Assembly: GCA_016717005.1 (NCBI GenBank)
Contig: JADJUF010000041.1
Coordinates: 186,001-250,000 of the forward strand
From: Myxococcales bacterium
GTDB lineage: Bacteria; Myxococcota_A; Polyangia; Haliangiales; Haliangiaceae
Reading direction: 5' to 3'
Length of the DNA: 64,000 nt
Below the pieces are notes generated by a model, which searched no databases, was not told the DNA's origin, and saw nothing but the letters and a program-made list of their open reading frames with translations. Positions 56,757 through 64,000 of the stretch are shown piece after piece; position 1 is the first letter of the stretch, and each line of letters opens with the position of its first letter. The position numbers and the translations under genes were made by a program.

Positions 56757-56945
56757 GGGGTCCTCCGTGGGTCTGCCCCCTGACCACAGCAGATCGCGTG
56801 CCACCGCCGCCGCGTGTGTGATCAAGGACCTGGCCCCCGGGGACCGCGGTCCCGATCGTCGACCGCGGATCACAGGTCGCCGCCCCAGCCCCGATCGAAC
56901 GAGTTCCCGTGACCGTAATAATAGACGTGATCTCAGCCCGACCCG

Positions 56946-57699
56946 CTACGTGGCCTTCGCCCAGGCGGCCGCGGCAGTCGTCAAGGTCGGCCCGATATCG
57001 ACGCCGTTCGCGACCAGCGCCGCGACCACCTTGGCGAGCGCGCGGTGGGTGGGGCCGATCGACGCCAGCTCGATCCACTGGACCTGCCGTTCGAGCAGCG
57101 CTCGGAGGACCGGGCCGAGCTCGCGCAGCCAGGCCTGGTGTCCCGCGGCAGCGGCGGCCAGCGGCAGCGTGAGCACACCGGCCGGCGCCGGGCCGTCGGT
57201 CGAAGCGTCGGTCGCGGCGCGGGCGAACTCGGGCCACAGCTCGTCGATCGACGGCTCTGACAACGTCGCCCCGGTGTGCGGGTAAGACTTCGGCCGGGTG
57301 ACCCCGACCGGTAGCGCTGCCTCGGGCTGCGATCGCCGCCGTTGCCCGGGCCGCATCCGCGCGCGCGGTGGAGGGGCAAGACCGGCGGCGGCCAGCGCGG
57401 CGCGCCAGGTCCCGAACCGACCGATCCGCCTCGGCGCCGATCGAGAACGACGCCTGCGCGGTGGAGAGCGCCAGCGGGCGCCACGGCCGCCCGGCGAACC
57501 GCACCGAGGTGATCGGCCCGCGCTGCGCCATCCGGCCCGCCGGCCACCCGTCGAGCGTGCGGGTCCGTGCGCTGACCGCGGGCGCCGATCTCGACGCCGG
57601 TGCGGCCGCAGTCGAACGCGCCGGCGGTCGGGTCTCCGCCGATGCCGCGGGGGTTGTCTGACCGCTCCCACGAACCGCCGCCACCTTGGTCCTCACCAT
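56946..57699 (-). pseudogene. Possibly degenerate gene with FGTWRAALAAAGL motif
   Basis: An ATG at 57699 opens a frame with plausible sequence (WPAGRMAQRGPITSVRFAGR) for about 90 codons. From about 57425 another frame reads RIGRFGTWRAALAAAGLAPP and continues, without Arg-rich bias, to 56946 (SEPSIDELWPEFARAATDAS, LERQVQWIELASIGPTHRAL). The F-G-S/T-W-x-x-A-L-x-A-A-G-L motif is typical of small helical DNA-binding repeats in actinobacterial and phage-related proteins. The best explanation is one gene with a frameshift near 57425, but neither half is convincing alone. The N-terminal start and the function are uncertain. Confidence 0.35.
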
Positions 57700-57736
57700 C
57701 GCCGGGACGATCCCACGGGTCGCTGGCGCCGGGTCG

Positions 57737-57892
57737 CTTGTCAGCCACTAGCCGCTCGATCCACGAAATCGCCTGACAAGACCCCGTGATTTCGATCACG
57801 CGGATCCCTCTTGATTTTACCGATCGTGGCGTCGCCCCACAGGAATTCTTGTCAGCCGATTACGTGGGGTATCCCCCGATCAGGCTGACAAG
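57737..57892. promoter_or_regulatory. Two inverted pairs of an octamer/decamer element (CTTGTCAGCC)
   Basis: CTTGTCAGCC occurs at 57737-57746 and 57848-57857. Its reverse complement GGCTGACAAG occurs at 57883-57892, and with one mismatch (GCCTGACAAG) at 57771-57780. The four copies make two inverted pairs of 44 and 45 bp overall, 111 bp apart start to start. This looks like paired binding sites for a dimeric regulator or a recombinase. It sits just upstream of the degenerate gene (leftward) and about 280 bp upstream of the giant Ig-repeat lipoprotein (rightward). Confidence 0.55.
57785..57800. promoter_or_regulatory. Crp-like palindrome (GTGA-N6-TCAC)
   Basis: CGTGATTTCGATCACG is a perfect 6-bp inverted repeat. 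It contains GTGA-N6-TCAC, the core of Crp/Fnr-family operators, and lies between the two inverted decamer pairs. It could alternatively form a TTCG-loop hairpin in RNA. The surrounding 57780-57900 stretch is noticeably AT-richer than the genes, as expected for a promoter region. Confidence 0.45.
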
Positions 57893-58175
57893 CCTGCGTC
57901 ACCGAACCGCACGGAATTGCAAAGGTCTTGCGCGCGGCGCGGCGCCTGCGCTAGATCTGGTCGGGATGGGCCTGGATGCCGGGACACACCCTGGTGGCGA
58001 CAGAGGACTGCGGCGCTCCGGCGGGTCTGGTGGACGCGGTCGGTCCGTAGCCAATCCGATGTCACCGATTTACCCTTCTTTGGCGACTCGCGGCGCGGCG
58101 TGTCCCTTCCGCGTGGCTCCCGGCGCAACCGTTCGACGCGCTGGCCGATAGCTCCGGTACCACCCGAGGTTGTCC

Positions 58176-61100
58176 ATGACCCCTGACCGCTCGCCTGCGC
58201 CTTCTACCTCTCGCCTCGCCCGCGGCGCGCTCGCGTTCTTCGCGCTCGCCGCTGTGACCTGCTCCGACGACGGCGGGCCGCCGACCGCGGAGCTCGGGCA
58301 CGTCACCGGCACGGTCTGGCTGTCCGAGCCGGTTCGCGGCGCCCAGGTCGCGGTGCTGCGCTGGGACGCGGGCCAGGTCGGCGCGCTGGTCTGCGAGACC
58401 ACCACCGACGACAGCGGCGCGTTCGACTGCGCGGTCGAGAAGTCGTTCGGCGACTTCCTGGTGCGCGCCCGCGGCGGCCAGACCCGCGACGCCGGCGTCG
58501 AGCTGACCCTCGACGCGGGCGCCGAGCTGCGCGCGCCGGCGCTTGGCTTCGTCCCGGCCGAGAAGCGCGCGGTCACGATCAGCCCGGCGTCCGAGCTGAT
58601 CACCGCCGTCGGCCTGGCGCGCCTGGCCGCGACGCGTGAGCCCGACCTCACCGCCGCGGTGGCGCGCGCCCACGCCCTGGTCACCGAGCACCTCGAGGCC
58701 GATCCGCTGACGCTCGTGCCGGCGCCGCTGGCCTCGGCGACCACGCTGACCGAGCCGGTCAAGCTCGCGGTGTTCCTGCGCGGCCTCGCCAGCCTGACGG
58801 CGACCGTCGCCGCCGAGCAGGGCCTGACCGCGGTCGCGCTCAACACCCGCGCGCTGGTCGATCGGCTCGTCGACGACGCCAGCTCGGCCGAGGCCACGCT
58901 CGACGGCGTCGGTCGCGCCAGCGGCGCGATGCTCGAGCTCGGCCCGAACTGCGAGCTGCCCGCTGGCTGCACGGCGCAGGGCGGGCCCGGCTGCCTCGCC
59001 TTGTGCGTGGTCGAGACCGACACCCTGCGCGCGCGCACCGGCGCCGCGGTGCTGGCGTGGCTGCGTACCCCCGACGGTGTGACGACCGGGCTCGATCGCG
59101 CCGACGTCCTGCCCTGGGTCACGCACCTGCAGCAGAACCAGAGCGAGCTGTTCGGCGCCGATCTGCCCGAGGCCCTCGACACCGCCGGCCCGGTCGTCAC
59201 CTGGGCCGCGCCCGCCGCCGGCCAGGTCTTCACCGGCGGCGCGGTCATGCTCGACGTCACCGCCACCGACGCCCTCGGCGTCGCGTCGCTCACCGTCGTC
59301 GCCAACCTCTCGACCCCGGTGCAGGTCGTCGACACCGATCCCAGCCCCGAGCGCTTCGTCGGCAGCTTCCCGATCACCGCGACCACGCCCGAGGGCGATC
59401 TGACCTTCACCGCCAGCGCGCGCGACACCGACGACAACCCGGCCACCGCCGATCGCCAGGTCGTGATCGACGCGGTCGCCGCCGGCACGATCTCGGGCAC
59501 CGCGATCAAGGGCCGTCTGCACGGGGCGACCGTCTCCATCTACACGTTCGCCGACGGGGTCCGTGGCGCGCTGGTCGGTACCGGCCCGACAGAGATCGAC
59601 GGCAGCTTCAACAGCATCACGGTCGCCGAGGGCACCAGCGGCCCGCTGCTGATCGAGGTCGGCGGCGGCGGCAGCTACGCCGAGGACAGCCAGCCGGCCA
59701 CGGTCGTCAGCCTCGACGTCACCGACCGCCTGCGCACCGTCGTCCCGGCCTTCACCGACGGCGGCGCGGTCAGCGGCGTCGTGGTCACGCCCGCCACCGA
59801 GCTGGCGGTGTCGTACCTCGGCTGGCTGGTCACCAACACGCAGGGCGGCGCCGATCTGCCCGCGCGCTGGACCACCGCCCACCAGGCGATCGAGGCGATG
59901 CTCGGCATCGCCAGCATCACCACCGTCGTGCCGTCCGAGCCCGCGCAGGTCGACACGCTCACCGCCGCCGACCGCTACGGCCTGGTGCTGCTCGGCCTGT
60001 CGCGCACCGCGTGGACCGCGTCGACCGCCGGCGGCGGCGACGCCGGCGCCTTCGGCCCGACGATCAACGCCCAGAAGGTCACCAACATCTGGAGCCGCGA
60101 CCTCGCCGACGGCTGCCTCGACGGCAAGGCCGGCGCCACGCCGCTCACCTACGGCGGCGTCGCGCCGCTCACCGACGAGGCGCTGCGCCTGCAGCTCGCC
60201 CAGGCCATCGTCGCCTACCTCGGCGACAGCGCCCGCAACGTCACCGCCTTCAGCGGCCCCGCCGAGGTCCTGCCGCTGCTCGACGCGATCGCCACCGGCG
60301 GCGGCAACGCCATGCCCGGCTCGTGCGTCGGCGCCGTCAGCGGGCACCTGTTCGATGACAACGGCGACACGTTCGATCGTGAGCCGCCGGTCATCACGCT
60401 GACCAGCGGTCTGCCGGCGACCGCGCCGTTCGTGCGTGGCACGCTGATGCTCAGCTGGCTCGCGACCGACAACCTCCTCGGCGGTCCGCCGCCCAGCCTG
60501 GTGTTCACCACCGGCGAGACCGACACCGACGGCGACCCGATGGACGCCGACGCCCACGCCACCGTCAACACCGCGACGATCGCCGACGGCCCGCACACGA
60601 TCTCGCTGCGCGCGGTCGATCGCTCCGGCAACCCAGCCACCCGCGACGACGTGCTCACGATCGACAACACCGCGCCGGTGATCGCGATCACCGGGCCCGC
60701 GACCGCCGGCGGCTTCTACCGCCCGCCGGTGACCGCGTCCTGGACCCTCACCGAGCTCAACCTCGCCGCGGCCACCGCCACCGTCGACGCGGCGGCCATC
60801 GCCAACGGCGGCGCGGTCACCGCCGACGGGCCCCACACGCTGTCGATCACCGCGACCGACCGCGCCGGCGCGGTCACGACCGCGACGCGCTCGTTCACGA
60901 TCGACAGCGTCGCGCCGACGATCACGGTCACCGCCCCCGCCGACGGCAGCTTCGTCCGCGGCCCGGTCACGATCACCTTCGCCACGACCGACGCCAACCC
61001 CGGCGCCACCGCGACCGCGACCCTCGACGGCAACCCGATCGCCAGCGGCGCGGTCGTGTCCACCGAGGGCCCGCACACGCTCGTCGTCAACGCCACCGAC

Positions 61101-64000
61101 GCCGCCGGCAACACCGCCGCCACGGTCACCCGCAGCTTCACGATCGACAACACGCCGCCGGTCCTCACCGTCACCGCCATCAGCGGCTTCGTGCGCGGCC
61201 CCGTCACGCTCACGTTCTCCGCGACCGACAACTACCCGCCCACGACCGTCACCGCCACGCTCGACGGCACCCCGTTCCTCAGCGGCAACCAGGTCAACAC
61301 CGAGGGCGCGCACACGCTGGTCGTCAACGCCGTCGACCGCGCCGGCAACGCCGCCCCGACCGTGACGCGGACCTTTACCGTCGACAACACCCCGCCGACC
61401 ATCACCCTGACCGCGCCGGCCCAGGGCAGCTACGTCCAGGGCCCGGTCACGATCACCTTCGCGGCCAGCGACGCCAACCCCGGCGCGACCGCGACCGCGA
61501 CCCTCGACGGCAACCCGATCGCCAGCGGCGCGGTCGTCGCGACCGAGGGCCCGCACACCCTCGTCGTCAACGCCACCGACGCCGCCGGCAACGCCGCCGC
61601 CACGGTCACCCGCACCTTCACGATCGACAACACGCCGCCGGTCCTCACCGTCACCGCCATCAGCGGCTTCGTACGCGGCCCGGTCACGCTCACGTTCTCC
61701 GCGACCGACAACTTCCCGCCCGCGACCATCACGGCCACGCTCGACGGCGACCCGTTCCTCAGCGGCAACCAGGTCACCACCGAGGTCGCGCACACGCTGG
61801 TCGTCAATGCCGTCGACCGCGCCGGCAACGCCGCCCCGACCGTGACGCGGACCTTTACCGTCGACAACACCCCGCCGACCATCACTCTGACCGCGCCGGC
61901 CCAGGGCAGCTACGTCCAGGGCCCGGTCACGATCACCTTCGCGGCCAGCGACGCCAACCCCGGCGCGACCGCGACCGCGACCCTCAACGGCAACCCGATC
62001 ACCTCCCCGCACACGTTCAGCGGCGACAACGCCTACGCGCTGGTCGTCAACGCGACCGACGCCGCCGGCAACATGGCGACCGCGGTCACGCGGCTGTTCA
62101 CGGTCGACAACACGGCGCCGACGATCACGGTGACCGGCGTCGTCGATGGCGGCGCCTACCAGGCCGGGGTGCAAGCCTTCTACAGCGGCAGCGACACCAA
62201 CCTGCTGTCGACCACGGCCTCGCTCGATGGCGTGCCTGGGTTCAACTCCGGCAACAGCGTCTTCGTCCCGGCCGGCCACACCCTGCTGGTGACCGCGACC
62301 GACCGCGCCGGCAACAGCACCACCGCCAGCCGCCGGTTCCTGGTCGACTCGACCAGCCCGGTGCTGACCGTCCGGAGCCAGACCCCGGGCGGCGCCTACG
62401 TCAAGACGCCGTTCACGATCGTCGTCGACGGCACCGACAACCTCCAGGTGTCCGGCCTCACCGGCCTCGCCGGTTCGCTCGAGGCCCCGGCCGTGATCAA
62501 TGTCTCGGCGCTGAGCAACGGCAGCCCGCTGGCGCCCGGCGGCACCGAGGGCTGGAACTCGGGCGACGGCAGCCGCACCCGCACCGCGACGTTCGCGACC
62601 GCCGCCGACGGCCCGCTCGTCACGACGTTCAGCCTCACCGACCGCTCGGGGAACGCGCGGACGCTGCCGAGCATCAACGTGACCGTCGACAACACGGCGC
62701 CGACCGCGCTGGTGGTAGCGTCGCCGGGGAGCTTCGTGGTGACCAACGGCACCTTCTGGACCACCGCCGCGCTCCCGACGCTCACCGGAACGGTGACCGA
62801 GGCCAACCCCGGCGCGATCGTGACGTTGCTCAACGGCGCGGCCGTCGTCGGCAGCGGCACCGTCACCGGCTCGTCCTGGACCGCCACGTTCACGACCGCC
62901 GTTCCGGTCTCGACCGGCTTCGACGTCACCGTGCGGGTCACCGACGCCGCCGGCAACGTCACGCAGACCGCGACCCCGCAGCGGGTCGCGCGGGACGTCA
63001 CGGGGCCGCGCATCACGTCGGTGGCCAACGATTTCATCAACGAGGCCAACGACACGATCGCGTTCGTGGGCCCGGGCAACCTGGCGAAGCACACCCACGT
63101 CGGGACGCCGGTGTCGCTCGGTGGCAACGGCAGCGCCACGCCGCCGGCGACCTGCCCGAGCATCTCCAAGTACGCCTACCTCACCGCGATGGTGCCCGAG
63201 GCCGTCGACCTCACGCCCAACCCCCTGGCGTTCAAGTGGCAAGTCACGGACGAGAGCGCCCCTGGGATCCTGGGCGGCGCGGGCACCAACGTGAACTTCC
63301 AGTGGCGGGTCACGCACGTGCCGTCGGGAGTCGCGACGATCCTGTATCCGTTCACCGGCACGCACGTCATCGGCGACACCTACGACGCGACCACCGACCT
63401 CCGCCGCGACAGCACGCAGCCGGTCCCGGCGCTCGGCGCGGTCGTCGACGGCGTCAGCCAGGTCCGCGAGGGCCGCTTCGACGTCGAGCTCCGAGCCGTC
63501 GACGCCCTCGGCAACTCCTCGGTCCTCTACACGTGCATGAACTACCAGCCGATCGGCGTGCCCGTGAGGCCCGGCATGCCCGTGGTCGCCAGCGGCACCG
63601 GCGTCGACGCGCTGACGGGCTATCAGCTCACCAGCAACAGCGCGATCTCGCAGCTCCTGAACGGCGGCCACCCCGGCGCGGGGCTGATGACCGTGCCGGT
63701 CATCAACCCCACCGGCGATCCGGTCGTCCTGACGTTCGCACCGTCCAGCAGCGGCCGGACGTACTCGGAGAGCTGGTCGTTCCTGCGCGCGCCGAGCGTC
63801 GCGGCGACCTCGGCCAGCATCAACTGCGGGACCACCAACACGCCATCCAGCACCGGCGTGTGCTCGCAGCAGCTCACCGGCAGCCCCGCGACCCCGACCG
63901 AGGTCCACGCCGGCGCGCCCATGACCTACACGCCTCAGCTCGCGGTCCGGGTCTGGGGCCCCTCGGGGCTGCTCCCGGCGGTCGAGTCGGTCGCGCCTGG
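58176..64000 (+). CDS. Giant Ig-like-repeat lipoprotein, 3' end outside window
   Basis: At least 1,941 codons, open to the right edge. It begins MTPDRSPAPSTSRLARGALA; the signal ends FFALAAVTCSDDGG with a lipobox Cys. Residues about 40-380 and 445-720 look like two carboxypeptidase-regulatory-like plus helical modules (VTGTVWLSEPVRGAQVAVLR and ISGTAIKGRLHGATVSIYTF). From about residue 730 come many Ig-like repeats of about 80 residues (FTIDNTPPVLTVTAISGFVR, GPVTITFAASDANPGATATA, HTLVVNATDAAGN). Non-repetitive sequence follows after about residue 1,600. Likely a large surface adhesin or scaffold. ATG at 58176 has no strong SD. The 476-bp upstream gap contains the regulatory elements listed separately. 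Confidence 0.85.
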   Translation, partial: MTPDRSPAPSTSRLARGALAFFALAAVTCSDDGGPPTAELGHVTGTVWLSEPVRGAQVAVLRWDAGQVGALVCETTTDDSGAFDCAVEKSFGDFLVRARGGQTRDAGVELTLDAGAELRAPALGFVPAEKRAVTISPASELITAVGLARLAATREPDLTAAVARAHALVTEHLEADPLTLVPAPLASATTLTEPVKLAVFLRGLASLTATVAAEQGLTAVALNTRALVDRLVDDASSAEATLDGVGRASGAMLELGPNCELPAGCTAQGGPGCLALCVVETDTLRARTGAAVLAWLRTPDGVTTGLDRADVLPWVTHLQQNQSELFGADLPEALDTAGPVVTWAAPAAGQVFTGGAVMLDVTATDALGVASLTVVANLSTPVQVVDTDPSPERFVGSFPITATTPEGDLTFTASARDTDDNPATADRQVVIDAVAAGTISGTAIKGRLHGATVSIYTFADGVRGALVGTGPTEIDGSFNSITVAEGTSGPLLIEVGGGGSYAEDSQPATVVSLDVTDRLRTVVPAFTDGGAVSGVVVTPATELAVSYLGWLVTNTQGGADLPARWTTAHQAIEAMLGIASITTVVPSEPAQVDTLTAADRYGLVLLGLSRTAWTASTAGGGDAGAFGPTINAQKVTNIWSRDLADGCLDGKAGATPLTYGGVAPLTDEALRLQLAQAIVAYLGDSARNVTAFSGPAEVLPLLDAIATGGGNAMPGSCVGAVSGHLFDDNGDTFDREPPVITLTSGLPATAPFVRGTLMLSWLATDNLLGGPPPSLVFTTGETDTDGDPMDADAHATVNTATIADGPHTISLRAVDRSGNPATRDDVLTIDNTAPVIAITGPATAGGFYRPPVTASWTLTELNLAAATATVDAAAIANGGAVTADGPHTLSITATDRAGAVTTATRSFTIDSVAPTITVTAPADGSFVRGPVTITFATTDANPGATATATLDGNPIASGAVVSTEGPHTLVVNATDAAGNTAATVTRSFTIDNTPPVLTVTAISGFVRGPVTLTFSATDNYPPTTVTATLDGTPFLSGNQVNTEGAHTLVVNAVDRAGNAAPTVTRTFTVDNTPPTITLTAPAQGSYVQGPVTITFAASDANPGATATATLDGNPIASGAVVATEGPHTLVVNATDAAGNAAATVTRTFTIDNTPPVLTVTAISGFVRGPVTLTFSATDNFPPATITATLDGDPFLSGNQVTTEVAHTLVVNAVDRAGNAAPTVTRTFTVDNTPPTITLTAPAQGSYVQGPVTITFAASDANPGATATATLNGNPITSPHTFSGDNAYALVVNATDAAGNMATAVTRLFTVDNTAPTITVTGVVDGGAYQAGVQAFYSGSDTNLLSTTASLDGVPGFNSGNSVFVPAGHTLLVTATDRAGNSTTASRRFLVDSTSPVLTVRSQTPGGAYVKTPFTIVVDGTDNLQVSGLTGLAGSLEAPAVINVSALSNGSPLAPGGTEGWNSGDGSRTRTATFATAADGPLVTTFSLTDRSGNARTLPSINVTVDNTAPTALVVASPGSFVVTNGTFWTTAALPTLTGTVTEANPGAIVTLLNGAAVVGSGTVTGSSWTATFTTAVPVSTGFDVTVRVTDAAGNVTQTATPQRVARDVTGPRITSVANDFINEANDTIAFVGPGNLAKHTHVGTPVSLGGNGSATPPATCPSISKYAYLTAMVPEAVDLTPNPLAFKWQVTDESAPGILGGAGTNVNFQWRVTHVPSGVATILYPFTGTHVIGDTYDATTDLRRDSTQPVPALGAVVDGVSQVREGRFDVELRAVDALGNSSVLYTCMNYQPIGVPVRPGMPVVASGTGVDALTGYQLTSNSAISQLLNGGHPGAGLMTVPVINPTGDPVVLTFAPSSSGRTYSESWSFLRAPSVAATSASINCGTTNTPSSTGVCSQQLTGSPATPTEVHAGAPMTYTPQLAVRVWGPSGLLPAVESVAP
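60901..62100. repeat. 480-bp direct repeats within the Ig-like lipoprotein gene
   Basis: Two alternating 240-bp Ig modules repeat with a period of exactly 480 bp. The first module starts near 60901, 61381 and 61861, the second near 61141 and 61621. The copies at 61141-61380 and 61621-61860 are almost identical, as are 61381 and 61861 onwards for about 130 bp. Recent duplication is likely, and repeat number may vary by recombination while keeping frame. Confidence 0.85.

Noticed and set aside
57786..58151. Rightward 121-codon frame in the intergenic region before the giant lipoprotein
   Set aside because: It crosses the inverted-repeat regulatory array, has no ribosome binding site and no recognisable sequence. 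The region is AT-richer than genes here.
58062..63908. Leftward open frame of about 1,948 codons
   Set aside because: It is antisense to the giant Ig-repeat lipoprotein, its product is Arg/Gly/Asp-rich with no motifs, and the rightward frame has a signal peptide and recognisable repeats.

Overview
The window is very GC-rich DNA with short intergenic gaps, many GTG/TTG starts and repeated ATGA/GTGA stop-start overlaps. There are many lipoprotein signal peptides, thrombospondin-type calcium repeats, and two tails of the MYXO-CTERM type (Gly-Cys motif, hydrophobic helix, Arg cluster). Together with a sigma-54 activator and large modular surface proteins, this points to a Myxococcota chromosome, probably a Polyangia/Haliangium-like lineage. 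The lineage is inferred: no rRNA or universal marker was seen, and no tRNA, IS element or CRISPR array was recognised.

Layout. 1-5.4 kb: start of a prepilin peptidase (leftward), then a tightly packed rightward run of a lipoprotein, an unknown protein, proB, proA, rsfS and rlmH. 5.7-11.1 kb: a cyclic-nucleotide-domain protein, a TonB-C-like lipoprotein, an 84-bp tandem repeat, an ECF sigma factor and a convergent sigma-54 activator. 11.2-20.9 kb: an SPFH/flotillin-like protein, a TetR regulator with a perfect palindromic operator leading into a 2OG-Fe(II) oxygenase/WD40 fusion, a Tat-exported PhoD-like phosphatase, two cytoplasmic unknowns (one with a His-Asp tract), a frameshifted NDH-2 and a small basic protein. 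21.3-28.1 kb: a repeat lipoprotein and a translationally coupled MMPL exporter, methyltransferase and acyltransferase-like trio.

28.3-36.2 kb: one leftward 7.9-kb gene for a giant surface protein (DUF11, nine cadherin-like repeats, thrombospondin-3-like modules, a MYXO-CTERM-like tail and a complete OmpA-type outer-membrane protein in one frame), with two compensating frameshifts. 36.2-47.0 kb: a PaaK/CapK-like ligase divergent from a conserved unknown, an S46 peptidase, an exported unknown and sbcC/sbcD. 47.2-53.8 kb: a Cys-rich lipoprotein, a fused MlaF-MlaE-like ABC transporter coupled to a possible TULIP lipid-binding protein, and a leftward operon of a phospholipase-A2-like lipoprotein, a Cys-rich lipoprotein and a trypsin-like protease. 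54-64 kb: a 13-bp-unit repeat, two lipoproteins, a small double-glycine-leader peptide, a decayed gene, a dense regulatory intergenic region, and a giant Ig-like-repeat lipoprotein running off the right edge.

The strongest candidates for undescribed biology are the double-Gly-leader peptide (56.5 kb), the ABC-MlaE fusion with its coupled partner (48-51 kb), the secreted hydrolase operon (51.5-53.8 kb), the MYXO-CTERM/OmpA chimera (28-36 kb) and the inverted-repeat regulatory array (57.7 kb). All functional calls come from reading the sequence only; no database search was run.
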